From Arthrobacter sp. StoSoilA2 (GTDB taxonomy: Bacteria > Actinomycetota > Actinomycetes > Actinomycetales > Micrococcaceae): a stretch of DNA of 64,000 nt. The notes under the pieces were generated by a model. It did not search any database. It was not told the origin of the DNA and saw only the letters and a list, made by a program, of their open reading frames with translations. Made by a program: the position numbers and the translations under genes. Positions 33,677-42,409 of this stretch are shown here, piece after piece (position 1 is the first letter of the stretch; each line of letters begins with the position of its first letter). The stretch lies in contig NZ_AP024643.1 in the NCBI RefSeq assembly GCF_019977195.1, positions 3,596,001-3,660,000 on the forward strand, in the 5' to 3' direction.

Positions 33677-35158
33677 ATGACTGCTATTTCAACAACCCAG
33701 TCAGGTGCCCCCGTTACTTCCGACGCGCACTCCAAGTCCGTCGGCGCCGACGGTGCCATCATCCTGACCGACCACTACCTGGTGGAGAAGCTTGCACAGT
33801 TCAACCGCGAGCGGGTCCCGGAGCGTGTAGTGCACGCCAAGGGTGGCGGCGCTTTCGGTACGTTCAAGACCACCTCTGACGTATCGGCCTACACCAAGGC
33901 AGCGTTCCTGCAGCCGGGCGTCGAGACGGACATGCTGATCCGTTTCTCCTCCGTTGCCGGCGAGAATGGCTCTCCTGACACCTGGCGCGACCCCCGCGGT
34001 TTCGCCGTGAAGTTCTACACCTCCGAGGGCAACTACGACCTCGTGGGCAACAACACCCCGGTGTTCTTCATCCGCGACGGCATCAAGTTCCCGGACTTCA
34101 TCCACTCCCAGAAGCGCCTCCCGGGTACCCACCTGCGTGACGCTGACATGCAGTGGGACTTCTGGACCCTCTCCCCCGAATCCGCACACCAGGTCACCTG
34201 GCTCATGGGCGACCGTGGCCTCCCGGCTTCCTGGCGTGAAATGCAGGGCTACGGCTCGCACACCTACCAGTGGATCAACGCCGCCGGTGAGCGCTTCTGG
34301 GTCAAGTACCACTTCAAGTCCAACCAGGGCGTCAAGACCATCACTGGCGACCAGGCTGAGCAGCTGGCAGGCTCGGATGCAGACTTCTACATCCGCGACC
34401 TCTCCGAGAACATCGAAGCCGGCAACTTCCCCTCGTGGGAACTGCACGTCCAGGTCATGCCCTACGAGGACGCCAAGACGTACCGCTTCAACCCGTTCGA
34501 CCTCACCAAGGTCTGGCCGCACGCGGACTACCCGCTGATCCACGTGGGCACCATGGAGCTGAACAAGAACCCGGAAAACTACTTCGCGCAGATCGAGCAG
34601 GCCACCTTCGCGCCGTCGAACTTCGTACCGGGCATCGCTGCCTCGCCGGACAAGATGCTGCAGGCCCGCATCTTCTCCTACGCCGATGCACACCGCTACC
34701 GCGTGGGCACCAACCACGCACAGATCCCGGTGAACCAGCCCAAGAACCAGGTCAACAACTACAGCCAGGACGGCGCCGGACGTTACCTGTTCAACGCCCC
34801 CTCCACCCCGGTCTACGCACCGAACTCCGTTGGTGGCCCGGCTGCTGTTGAGCCCGCTTCACCGGCAGGTGGCTGGGAGAACGACGGCGAGCTCACCCTC
34901 TCCGCGCACACCCTGCACTCCGAGGACAGCGACTTCGGCCAGGCCGGTACCCTGTACCGCGAGGTTTACGACGACGCCGCCAAGGCCCGCCTGCTGGACA
35001 CCATCACCGGTGCCGTGGGTGGCGTGAAGAGCGCCGACATCAAGGAACGCGCCATCCAGTACTGGACCAACGTTGACGCCGAACTCGGCGCCAAGCTGCG
35101 CGCCAACCTCGGTGCAGGCCAGACCGCTTCCGACGCCGAAGCAGCCAACAAGCTCTAA
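33677..35158 (+). CDS. katA: Catalase, monofunctional heme type
   Basis: This 493-residue small-subunit catalase has the active-site His segment FNRERVPERVVHAKGGGAFG, the Asn motif region RGFAVKFYTSEGN, and the heme-ligand Tyr in RIFSYADAHRYR. It disproportionates hydrogen peroxide in the cytoplasm. An AAGGAG ribosome site precedes the ATG. Codon use is strongly biased to C/G-ending codons, which suggests high expression. It is in operon with the Fur-type gene, followed by a strong terminator. Confidence 0.95.
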   Translation: MTAISTTQSGAPVTSDAHSKSVGADGAIILTDHYLVEKLAQFNRERVPERVVHAKGGGAFGTFKTTSDVSAYTKAAFLQPGVETDMLIRFSSVAGENGSPDTWRDPRGFAVKFYTSEGNYDLVGNNTPVFFIRDGIKFPDFIHSQKRLPGTHLRDADMQWDFWTLSPESAHQVTWLMGDRGLPASWREMQGYGSHTYQWINAAGERFWVKYHFKSNQGVKTITGDQAEQLAGSDADFYIRDLSENIEAGNFPSWELHVQVMPYEDAKTYRFNPFDLTKVWPHADYPLIHVGTMELNKNPENYFAQIEQATFAPSNFVPGIAASPDKMLQARIFSYADAHRYRVGTNHAQIPVNQPKNQVNNYSQDGAGRYLFNAPSTPVYAPNSVGGPAAVEPASPAGGWENDGELTLSAHTLHSEDSDFGQAGTLYREVYDDAAKARLLDTITGAVGGVKSADIKERAIQYWTNVDAELGAKLRANLGAGQTASDAEAANKL

Positions 35159-35184
35159 GCATCAGAGCCGGTAAGTACCAGGTC

Positions 35185-35232
35185 GAACACCCCGTTGCGG
35201 ATCGCCGCAACGGGGTGTTCTTCTTTGTTTTT
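35185..35232 (+). terminator. Intrinsic terminator after katA
   Basis: GAACACCCCGTTGCGG (35185-35200) pairs perfectly with CCGCAACGGGGTGTTC (35205-35220), loop four bases, followed by TTCTTTGTTTTT. It is 26 bases past the katA stop. Confidence 0.92.
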
Positions 35233-35289
35233 CCACATAGGCGGGCTGGGCTCTGGCTGCTCTGGTGCCGCGGTCCATAGGATCCTTCC

Positions 35290-35925
35290 ATGAGCACATT
35301 CGAGGGAATTCCGTCCGCAGCCTTCCGCTTCTATGAAGAACTGGAAGAGAACAACAACCGCGAGTGGTGGTTGGAACACAAAGACACCTACGACGCCGCC
35401 GTCAAGGAGCCGCTGGTGGCCCTCCTTTCGGAGCTGGAGCCCGAGTTCGGGCCGGCGAAGATCTTCCGGCCAAACAGGGACATCAGGTTCTCCCAGGACA
35501 AGTCGCCCTACAAGACGGCCCAGGGCGCCTTCGCAGCGTCGCAGGAAGGCCTCGGGTTCTACCTCCAGGTAAGTGCCGACGGTCTATTGATCGGTGGCGG
35601 CTGCCATTCATACACTCCCGCGCAATTGGCACGCTTCCGCGCGGCTGTGGACGCTCCCGATAGCGGAGGGGAACTGCAGCAGATTGTGGACTCAGTTGCC
35701 GCAGCGGGTTTCGCCATCCAGGGCGAGAAGCTCAAGACCGTTCCGCGGGGCTTCGACAAAGACCATCCACGGGCCGAGCTCCTTAAGCACAAGTCCTTGT
35801 CTGCCGGCATCGAGGTTGGTGAGCCGGAATGGCTCTCCAGGCCGTCGGCAAAAAAGGAGATCGCTGACCGCTGGGAAGTGCTGAGGCCGCTGGTGGAGTG
35901 GGTTGGGAAGCACGCTGCACCCTAG
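35290..35925 (+). CDS. DUF2461 domain protein
   Basis: This 211-residue protein is DUF2461 over its full length: FYEELEENNNREWWLEHKDTYD at the start and FRPNRDIRFSQDKSPYKT in the middle. The family is widespread and of unknown function. TAGGAT ends six bases before the ATG and there is no ribosome site, so a leaderless mRNA is likely. Confidence 0.9.
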   Translation: MSTFEGIPSAAFRFYEELEENNNREWWLEHKDTYDAAVKEPLVALLSELEPEFGPAKIFRPNRDIRFSQDKSPYKTAQGAFAASQEGLGFYLQVSADGLLIGGGCHSYTPAQLARFRAAVDAPDSGGELQQIVDSVAAAGFAIQGEKLKTVPRGFDKDHPRAELLKHKSLSAGIEVGEPEWLSRPSAKKEIADRWEVLRPLVEWVGKHAAP

Positions 35926-35967
35926 GACTTGGTCCTCCCCGGAACAGCGCGCAATCCGCCGTCAGTC

Positions 35968-36018
35968 AGCGCCCGGGAACACCAAGGCGTCCGGAACACC
36001 AAGGCCCGCGGGAACACC
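35968..36018. repeat. Three direct repeats of a 17-18-bp unit
   Basis: The unit CGGGAACACCAAGGC appears three times with small changes, spaced 17-18 bases, just before the terminator hairpin at 36019. It fills part of the 173-base gap between the DUF2461 gene and the convergent permease. Confidence 0.7.
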
Positions 36019-36053
36019 AAAAGCGCCCGGGAATTGCAGTTCCCGAGCGCTTT
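36019..36053 (-). terminator. Terminator hairpin of the amino-acid permease
   Basis: On the minus strand AAAGCGCTCGGGAA pairs with TTCCCGGGCGCTTT (one mismatch), six-base loop, followed by TTGGTG. It lies 46 bases beyond the permease stop at 36099. Confidence 0.75.
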
Positions 36054-36098
36054 CGATGGTGATTCCAGCCAGCTGTCTGACAAGCGGCTGTGATTGGT

Positions 36099-37655
36099 TT
36101 AGACCTTGGTAAAGGAGTCTTCGTCCTCGTCGCCCTTGACCGCGGGGGTTGCAGAACCGCCATTAACGGCTGACCTGGCTGAGGCGAACTTCTCGTTGAG
36201 CCGCGAGTGGCGCTGCCCGTAGGAGAAGTAGATGAGCATGCCGATGACCAGCCAGATCGCAAAGAAGATCCAGGTTTCGACTGCCAGGTTGGTCATGAGG
36301 TAGATGCACAGAATGGCGGAAACCCATGGCAGGACCTTGCCGAACGGGACCCGGAACGCAGGCTTGAGGTCCGGACGCTTCTTGCGCAGCACCAGGATTC
36401 CCAGGCTGACCATCACGAACGCGGACAGCGTTCCAATGTTGATCATTTCCTCCAGGAGATCCACGTTGGTCAACCCGGCCACCAGTGCCACTGCTGCACC
36501 ACAAATGATCTGCAGGCGTGCAGGCGTGGAGCGCTTCACGCTGGTCTTTGACAGGGACCGCGGCAGCAGCCCGTCGCGGCTCATGGCCAAAACCACCCTG
36601 GAAAGGCCCATGAGCAGCACCATGATCACCGTGGTCAGGCCCACCAGGGATCCGAACGCAATGACCTTGGCGGCATCGTTGTTGCCTACGGCCTCGAAAG
36701 CCGTGGTCAATGTGGGGTTCTTTTCCTCTGCCAGCTGGGTGTAGGAGACCATGCCGGTCAAAGCAAGGGAGACGAGGATGTAGAGCAGCGTGACCACTGC
36801 CAGGCCCCCGAAGATACCGCGGGGCAGAGTCTTCTGCGGGTTCTTGACCTCTTCCGCGGAGGTTGCAACAACGTCAAAGCCAATGAAGGCGAAGAACACC
36901 AGGGCAGCACCTGCGAAAATGCCCAAAGTACCGTACTGGGCAGGAGCAGCACCGGTCAGGAAGCCGAAGAAGGACTGCTTCATGACATCGGCGGCACCCG
37001 TTCCGGAAGTTGGCTCGGAAGCGGGAATGAAGGGGGTGTAGTTGGAGAACTTCACGTAGCTGAAGCCCACGACGATCACGAACAGCACTACGGCGATCTT
37101 GATCAAAGTGAAGATGTTGCCAACACGGGCGGACAACTTCGTCCCCAGCACCAGCAGCACCGTGAAGATCGCGACAATGAGGAAGGCGCCCCAATAGAGG
37201 TCCACGCCGCCCAGGCTGAGCGCCGGCGGAATGTCCAGGCCCATCAGGGCGAAGACTTTGCTGAGGTAGATGCCCCAGTACTTGGCGATCACCGCAGCCG
37301 CCGTGAAGAGTTCGAGGATGAGGTTCCATCCAATGATCCACGCGAGCACCTCGCCCATGGTGGCGTAAGTGAACACGTAGGCCGAACCTGCCACGGGAAT
37401 TGCCGTGGCGAATTCGGCATAGCACATGATGGCCAAGGCACACGTGACGGCTGCGATGGCAAAGGAGATGGTGACGGCCGGGCCGGCAAAGTTCGCAGCA
37501 GCCTTGGCGCCAACGGAGAAGATACCGGCACCGACAGCGACGGCGACACCCATGATCATCAGGTCCCAGGTACTGAGGCTTCGCTTCAGCTTGCGCCCGG
37601 GCTCGTCGGCGTCGGCGATCGACTGCTCGATCGACTTGGTCCTGAAAATGTTCAT
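36099..37655 (-). CDS. Amino acid permease (cationic amino acid transporter type)
   Basis: This 518-residue protein has 12 helices or more, and the helix-1 segment GVAVAVGAGIFSVGAKAAA with the glycine-rich turn typical of YfnA/CAT-like APC members. It probably imports cationic or neutral amino acids. No adjacent catabolic gene fixes the substrate. It has its own terminator and lies 156 bases from the DUF779 gene, so it is transcribed alone. Confidence 0.88.
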   Translation of the reverse strand: MNIFRTKSIEQSIADADEPGRKLKRSLSTWDLMIMGVAVAVGAGIFSVGAKAAANFAGPAVTISFAIAAVTCALAIMCYAEFATAIPVAGSAYVFTYATMGEVLAWIIGWNLILELFTAAAVIAKYWGIYLSKVFALMGLDIPPALSLGGVDLYWGAFLIVAIFTVLLVLGTKLSARVGNIFTLIKIAVVLFVIVVGFSYVKFSNYTPFIPASEPTSGTGAADVMKQSFFGFLTGAAPAQYGTLGIFAGAALVFFAFIGFDVVATSAEEVKNPQKTLPRGIFGGLAVVTLLYILVSLALTGMVSYTQLAEEKNPTLTTAFEAVGNNDAAKVIAFGSLVGLTTVIMVLLMGLSRVVLAMSRDGLLPRSLSKTSVKRSTPARLQIICGAAVALVAGLTNVDLLEEMINIGTLSAFVMVSLGILVLRKKRPDLKPAFRVPFGKVLPWVSAILCIYLMTNLAVETWIFFAIWLVIGMLIYFSYGQRHSRLNEKFASARSAVNGGSATPAVKGDEDEDSFTKV

Positions 37656-37811
37656 AAAAATGCCACATTCTGGATGGGGGTGGTCTAGGACTCATCAAGA
37701 ATAGTGTCCGGTCAGTGGACGACCATATTTATCCCAGATAGTGAGACGGTCGCTGGGCCCGCGTTACTGATGTGACTGGTGTGACGGAGGCGAGTAGCCC
37801 CCGTCACACCA

Positions 37812-38189
37812 CTAAACACCCTGTACGTCCCAGTCCATGATGGTGGAGCGGATCAGGAACCGCTTCCCCTCCGGGGACTCTACAGAGAAGCCGCCTCCCC
37901 GTCCCGGGACCACGTCAACAGTCAGATGGGTGTGGGACCAGTACGCGAACTGTTCCCTGGACATCCAGAACTCGAGGGGCTTGGGATCCTGGTCCGCTCC
38001 GGTTCCGAAGCCGGCACTGATATCGAACCGGCCCAGGAGCACATCCGAATCACCAGTGAGGAACTCCCCCGCCGGGTAGCACATGGGAGCGGAGCCGTCG
38101 CAGCAGCCACCGGATTGATGGAACATGAGCGGTCCATGCTGCTCCCAGAGCTTCCGCAACAGTTCGACAGAGGCCGCGGTGAGCGCCAC
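37812..38189 (-). CDS. DUF779 protein; N-terminal part apparently frameshifted at a G8 tract
   Basis: This frame encodes 125 residues from a GTG at 38189, with the DUF779 signature LMFHQSGGCCDGSAPMCYPAGEF. Proteins of this family accompany NAD-dependent aldehyde dehydrogenases and have no known function; the Cys/His-rich motif suggests metal binding. The ATG at 38247-38245 shares a base with the adhP stop (TGATG). From there the frame is open to a run of eight G (38201-38208), where it leaves the DUF779 frame. With seven G it would read straight into it (LPGGDFSRVALT). The upstream start therefore looks original. Confidence 0.8.
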   Translation of the reverse strand: MALTAASVELLRKLWEQHGPLMFHQSGGCCDGSAPMCYPAGEFLTGDSDVLLGRFDISAGFGTGADQDPKPLEFWMSREQFAYWSHTHLTVDVVPGRGGGFSVESPEGKRFLIRSTIMDWDVQGV

Positions 38190-38246
38190 CCGGGAGAAAT
38201 CCCCCCCCGGGCAGCGTCACCGCCGCTTCCAACACGGGGTGGTCCA

Positions 38247-39269
38247 TCAGAACTTCAGAACCACTCGGCCATCGATCTTGGCGTGCTTCATCTCGTCAAA
38301 GACCGCGTTGACTTCGGAGAGTTCCCGCGTGGAGACCGTTGGCTTGATCTTGCCCTGGGCATAGAACTCCAGCGCTTCCTCAAGGTCCTGGCGGGTGCCC
38401 ACAATCGATCCCCGGACGGTGAGTCCCTTGAGGACGATCTCGAAGATCGGCGCCGGGAAGTCGCCCGGCGGCAAACCATTGAACACGATGGTTCCGCCAC
38501 GACGTGCCATGCCGATCGCTTGCCCGAAAGCAGAAGGGTGGACCGCCGTCACCAGGACACCGTGGCAGCCACCGGTCTCGCGCTGGATGACCTCCGCCGG
38601 ATCCTCGTGGAGTGCATTGACCGTTAGCTCGGCGCCGTGTTCACGAGCAAGCGCCAACTTGTCGTCGGCAATATCCACTGCCGCGACCCGGAGCCCCATG
38701 GCCACCGCATACTGGACCGCGATGTGGCCCAGGCCCCCGATACCGGAGATCGTGACCCATTGACCGGGCCTGGCCTCCGTCATCTTCAAGCCCTTATAGA
38801 CCGTAACCCCGGCACAAAGAACGGGCGCGACTTCCACCGGGTCCGAGCCTTCCGGGATGCGGGCAGCAAAGCGCGTGTCCACCAGCATGTACTCGCCGAA
38901 CGAGCCGTCCACGCTATAACCACCGTTCTGCTGGGACTCACACAAGGTTTCCCAGCCGGTGCGGCAGTACTGGCAGTCCCCACAGGCGGACCACAGCCAG
39001 GCGTTCCCCACGAGATCGCCAACGGCAACGTCCGTGACACCCTCACCCAGAGCCACGACTTCACCCACGCCTTCATGCCCGGGAATGAAGGGTGGAGTCG
39101 GTTTGACCGGCCAGTCGCCTTCGGCGGCGTGGAGGTCGGTATGGCAAACTCCCGAGGTGATGAGGCGGACCAGCGCCTGGCCGGGACCCGGCGTCGGCCT
39201 TTCCACTTCCTTGACCGTAAGGTCGGTTCCGAATTCAGTGACTACTGCAGCTTGCATGGTTGCGGACAT
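38247..39269 (-). CDS. adhP: Zinc-dependent alcohol dehydrogenase (AdhP type)
   Basis: This 340-residue medium-chain dehydrogenase has catalytic zinc ligands in GVCHTDLHAAEGDW (Cys) and GHEGVGEVVALG (His-Glu). The structural zinc motif is CGDCQYCRTGWETLC, and the NAD fold motif GIGGLGHIAVQ. It oxidises ethanol and other primary alcohols to aldehydes, or the reverse. An AAAGGAGATCGTCA site precedes the ATG. It follows the aldehyde dehydrogenase by 34 bases and its stop is fused with the DUF779 start. Confidence 0.92.
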   Translation of the reverse strand: MSATMQAAVVTEFGTDLTVKEVERPTPGPGQALVRLITSGVCHTDLHAAEGDWPVKPTPPFIPGHEGVGEVVALGEGVTDVAVGDLVGNAWLWSACGDCQYCRTGWETLCESQQNGGYSVDGSFGEYMLVDTRFAARIPEGSDPVEVAPVLCAGVTVYKGLKMTEARPGQWVTISGIGGLGHIAVQYAVAMGLRVAAVDIADDKLALAREHGAELTVNALHEDPAEVIQRETGGCHGVLVTAVHPSAFGQAIGMARRGGTIVFNGLPPGDFPAPIFEIVLKGLTVRGSIVGTRQDLEEALEFYAQGKIKPTVSTRELSEVNAVFDEMKHAKIDGRVVLKF

Positions 39270-39303
39270 TGACGATCTCCTTTGATCGATGAACAGGACG
39301 GGT

Positions 39304-40827
39304 TTAGAAGAAGCCGAGTTTGTTCTCGTTGTAGCTGACCAGGAGGTTCTTGGTCTGCTGGTAGTGGTCCAGCATCATGGCGTGGTTTTCACGGCCGATG
39401 CCTGAGGACTTGTAGCCACCGAAGGCGGCACCGGCCGGGTAGGCGTGGTAGTTGTTGACCCACACGCGGCCGGCCTGGATTTCCCGGCCCGCGCGGTAGG
39501 CGACATTTCCGTTGCGCGACCACACGCCGGCACCAAGGCCGTACAGGGTGTCATTGGCGATGCCGATTGCGTCGTTGTAGTCGCTGAACCTGGTCACGGA
39601 GACCACAGGGCCGAAGATCTCCTCCTGGAAGATCCGCATCCGGTTGTGGCCTTCGAAAATCGTGGGCTGGACGTAGTAGCCGCCGGCAAGGTCGCCGGAC
39701 AGCTCGGCCCGCGCGCCGCCTGTGAGGACTTTGGCACCTTCCTGCTTTCCAATGTCGATGTAGGAGAGGATCTTCTCCAGCTGGTCGTTGGAAGCCTGGG
39801 CACCGATCTGGGTTTCCGTCTCCAGCGGGTTGCCCTGGATGATCTTGTTGGTGCGGGCTACGGCGTCAGCCATGAACGAGTCGTATATCCCCTCCTGGAC
39901 CAAGGCACGTGACGGGCAGGTGCAAACCTCGCCCTGGTTGAAGGCGAAGAGCGTAAAGCCCTCCTGTGCTTTGTCGTAGAACGCGTCATTCTGGGCTGCG
40001 ACGTCGTCGAAGAAGATGTTGGGGCTCTTGCCGCCAAGTTCCAGGGTGACGGGGATGAGGTTGTTGGACGCGTACTGGCTGATAAGCCGGCCGGTGGTGG
40101 TCTCGCCCGTGAAGGCGATCTTGCGGATACGGGGGCTGGAAGCCAGCGGCTTTCCGGCTTCGACGCCGAAACCATTGACGACGTTCACTACGCCGGCGGG
40201 CAGCAGGTCAGCGATCAATTCCATCAGTACCAGGATCGACGTTGGCGTCTGCTCCGCTGGCTTAAGAACGACGGCGTTCCCGGCGGCGAGCGCGGGGGCC
40301 AGCTTCCACACGGCCATGAGGATGGGGAAGTTCCAGGGGATGATCTGGCCCACCACGCCCAGTGGTTCCTTGAAGTGGTAGGCGGTGGTGTCGTCATCCA
40401 GTTGCGAAAGGTGGCCCTCCTGGGCACGGACAGCCGAAGCGAAGTAGCGGAAGTGATCGGCAGCCAGGGGAATGTCCGCGTTGAGGGTCTCGCGGACGGG
40501 CTTGCCGTTGTCCCATGTCTCAGCAACGGCGAGCAACTCCACGTTCTCGTCTATGCGATCTGCGATCTTGTTCAGAATCGCGGCGCGTTCTGTCGCTGAC
40601 GTCTTGCCCCAGGATGGTGCGACCTTGTGCGCGGCGTCGAGTGCCAGTTCGATGTCCTCGGATGTGCCACGGGCAACTTCGCAGAAAGCCTTGCCTGTGA
40701 CGGGCGTGATGTTTTCGAAGTAGCCGCCCTTGACGGGGGCAACCCATTCCCCGCCGATCCAGTTCTCGTACCGGTCCTTGAAGGTGACCTTCGAACCCTC
40801 GGCACCCGGCTGTGCATAAACGGTCAT
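39304..40827 (-). CDS. NAD-dependent aldehyde dehydrogenase (acetaldehyde type)
   Basis: This 507-residue aldehyde dehydrogenase has ELGGKSPNIF (catalytic Glu) and FNQGEVCTCPSR (catalytic Cys). The C-terminal PAGAAFGGYKSSGIGRENHA is close to the AldA/ExaC/AcoD group that oxidises acetaldehyde. It is the first gene of the operon with adhP and DUF779, with AAAGGAGC before its ATG, and is probably controlled by the GAF regulator encoded upstream. Confidence 0.92.
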   Translation of the reverse strand: MTVYAQPGAEGSKVTFKDRYENWIGGEWVAPVKGGYFENITPVTGKAFCEVARGTSEDIELALDAAHKVAPSWGKTSATERAAILNKIADRIDENVELLAVAETWDNGKPVRETLNADIPLAADHFRYFASAVRAQEGHLSQLDDDTTAYHFKEPLGVVGQIIPWNFPILMAVWKLAPALAAGNAVVLKPAEQTPTSILVLMELIADLLPAGVVNVVNGFGVEAGKPLASSPRIRKIAFTGETTTGRLISQYASNNLIPVTLELGGKSPNIFFDDVAAQNDAFYDKAQEGFTLFAFNQGEVCTCPSRALVQEGIYDSFMADAVARTNKIIQGNPLETETQIGAQASNDQLEKILSYIDIGKQEGAKVLTGGARAELSGDLAGGYYVQPTIFEGHNRMRIFQEEIFGPVVSVTRFSDYNDAIGIANDTLYGLGAGVWSRNGNVAYRAGREIQAGRVWVNNYHAYPAGAAFGGYKSSGIGRENHAMMLDHYQQTKNLLVSYNENKLGFF

Positions 40828-40923
40828 TGCTAGCTCCTTTGCTGCGAATCACGGTGGCTGTCGCCATTGATTCGAGCCTAGGAGCGGGCAGGTTGCAGCT
40901 ACGTTGCAACCATGTGAGTCAGC

Positions 40924-42267
40924 TCACGCTTTGAGTTCCGTGTCGATCCGTTCAAGGTCGGCCACGACGGCGGCCCGCTTGGGTGAGCGCGGCGGCAGCA
41001 GCTTCAGGACGGCAAGGCGGAGTTCGACGTCGTACTTCGCCTCGGGCAGCTCAGCGTACTTCAGGAGCGAATCAACGCTGCCGTCGCTGAGGAGCGCTTC
41101 CCGCAACAGATGCGAAACCCGCTCACGCAACTCCACGACGCCGGGCGCCTCCGAGCGCGGCAGGACTGCGCCTTTGTAGATCTCCAAGGCAATACGGTGG
41201 GCTCCGCGCTGCAGGCAACTGAGCACCTGGCCTGCATCAGGAAGCAACTCAACGGGCAGGCGGTAGGGTCGCGATTCGGGCACCGCGCCGGGGCTGAGTT
41301 CATGGAGAACTTTGCGCAGTCGCACCATTTCCGCCCGTAAGGTCACCCCCGAGCCATCTCCGGGGTATAGCTGCGCGCAGAGGTCGTCCGCACTGAGGCC
41401 GGCCGGTTCGCTGCAGAGGATAGCCAGGATTTCGCTGTGGCGGGCGGACAGGGAAACCGTCCGGCCATCAATGCTGAGAAGGGCCTGATCCCGGCCAAGC
41501 AACTGCAGGCTGTTCCGGTAAAGCGTGTGGCTGGAAGCAGAAGCTGAGCTCCGGCGTCGCGGTTTTTCCCGTACGGCAGCAGCCAACTGGAGACGCTCGA
41601 TGCGCAACTGCGCCTGTGCAGCCGCAACGGTAGCTTCCACCAGGGATACCGTGTGCGGGGCCACCGCGGTCTCGGTTCCAGTGATGTCCACGACGCCCAG
41701 CACAGCACCGGAATCGGGATCATGGAAGGGAACAGCAGTACAACTCCATGGGTGAACTGATCTCTTGAAGTGCTCGGCCCCGGAGATCTGGATGCTGCGA
41801 TCCAGGGCGAGCGCCGTCCCGGGAGCACTTGTACCCACAGAGGCTTCAGACCAATCGGCGCCCGCCACGAACATCATCCCTTCGGCCCTGCGCTGCATGA
41901 CTGGATCGCCATCCACCCACAGGAGCCGCCCGACGTCGTCCCCCACCGCCACGAGCAACCCACTGTCATGGCTGGGCTGGACCAGCAACTTCCTGATCAC
42001 CGGCATGATCGCTGCCAGCGGGTGTTGGCGGCGGTAGTCCTCCAGTTCGTCGCGGTCCATCGCAAGTGGCGCTTCAGGGATATCAGGATTGGCCAGCAGA
42101 GTGGCCGAACGCTGCCAGGACTCACGCACCAAACGCCGGAGGCCCGAGATTTCCTCGGGAGTTCCGGCCCGCAGCATATCCAATTGTTCATGGCCAGCCA
42201 GGGCGCGCTTCTGCAGCAGCCTTCCGGCTTCGGTGCCTGGAACAGGCGGATGGATTGGATTCCTCAT
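40924..42267 (-). CDS. GAF-domain transcriptional regulator of the aldehyde/alcohol locus
   Basis: This 447-residue protein has an AcoR-like N-terminal region (RESWQRSATLL, then a GAF domain about 80-220). The C-terminal half has no sigma-54 AAA module; instead LSARHSEILAILCSEPAGLSADDLCAQLYPGDG and RAEMVRLRKVL form a winged-helix like those in SARP/OmpR proteins. It lies directly upstream of the aldehyde dehydrogenase on the same strand, so it likely senses an alcohol or aldehyde. An 11-bp inverted repeat (42354-42402) lies about 90 bases upstream of it. Confidence 0.85.
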   Translation of the reverse strand: MRNPIHPPVPGTEAGRLLQKRALAGHEQLDMLRAGTPEEISGLRRLVRESWQRSATLLANPDIPEAPLAMDRDELEDYRRQHPLAAIMPVIRKLLVQPSHDSGLLVAVGDDVGRLLWVDGDPVMQRRAEGMMFVAGADWSEASVGTSAPGTALALDRSIQISGAEHFKRSVHPWSCTAVPFHDPDSGAVLGVVDITGTETAVAPHTVSLVEATVAAAQAQLRIERLQLAAAVREKPRRRSSASASSHTLYRNSLQLLGRDQALLSIDGRTVSLSARHSEILAILCSEPAGLSADDLCAQLYPGDGSGVTLRAEMVRLRKVLHELSPGAVPESRPYRLPVELLPDAGQVLSCLQRGAHRIALEIYKGAVLPRSEAPGVVELRERVSHLLREALLSDGSVDSLLKYAELPEAKYDVELRLAVLKLLPPRSPKRAAVVADLERIDTELKA

Positions 42268-42353
42268 CGAACTCCCCGGTAATCCGCAGCGACAGTGCGC
42301 TGCGTAAATGTGCTTGGCGGCACAGTACCCGAAAGTCTAGTTCCAGGAATGGA

Positions 42354-42402
42354 GTTTGTGTACAGCTGGCGCTTTTTGCGAGGACGTTCGGTGTACACAA
42401 AC
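42354..42402. promoter_or_regulatory. 11-bp inverted repeat between GAF regulator and fprA
   Basis: GTTTGTGTACA (42354-42364) and its exact complement (42392-42402) are separated by 27 bases. It lies 87 bases upstream of the regulator start and just past the fprA stop. It could be a regulator operator or part of the fprA terminator; the long loop argues slightly for an operator. Confidence 0.5.
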
Positions 42403-42409
42403 CCAAGGG

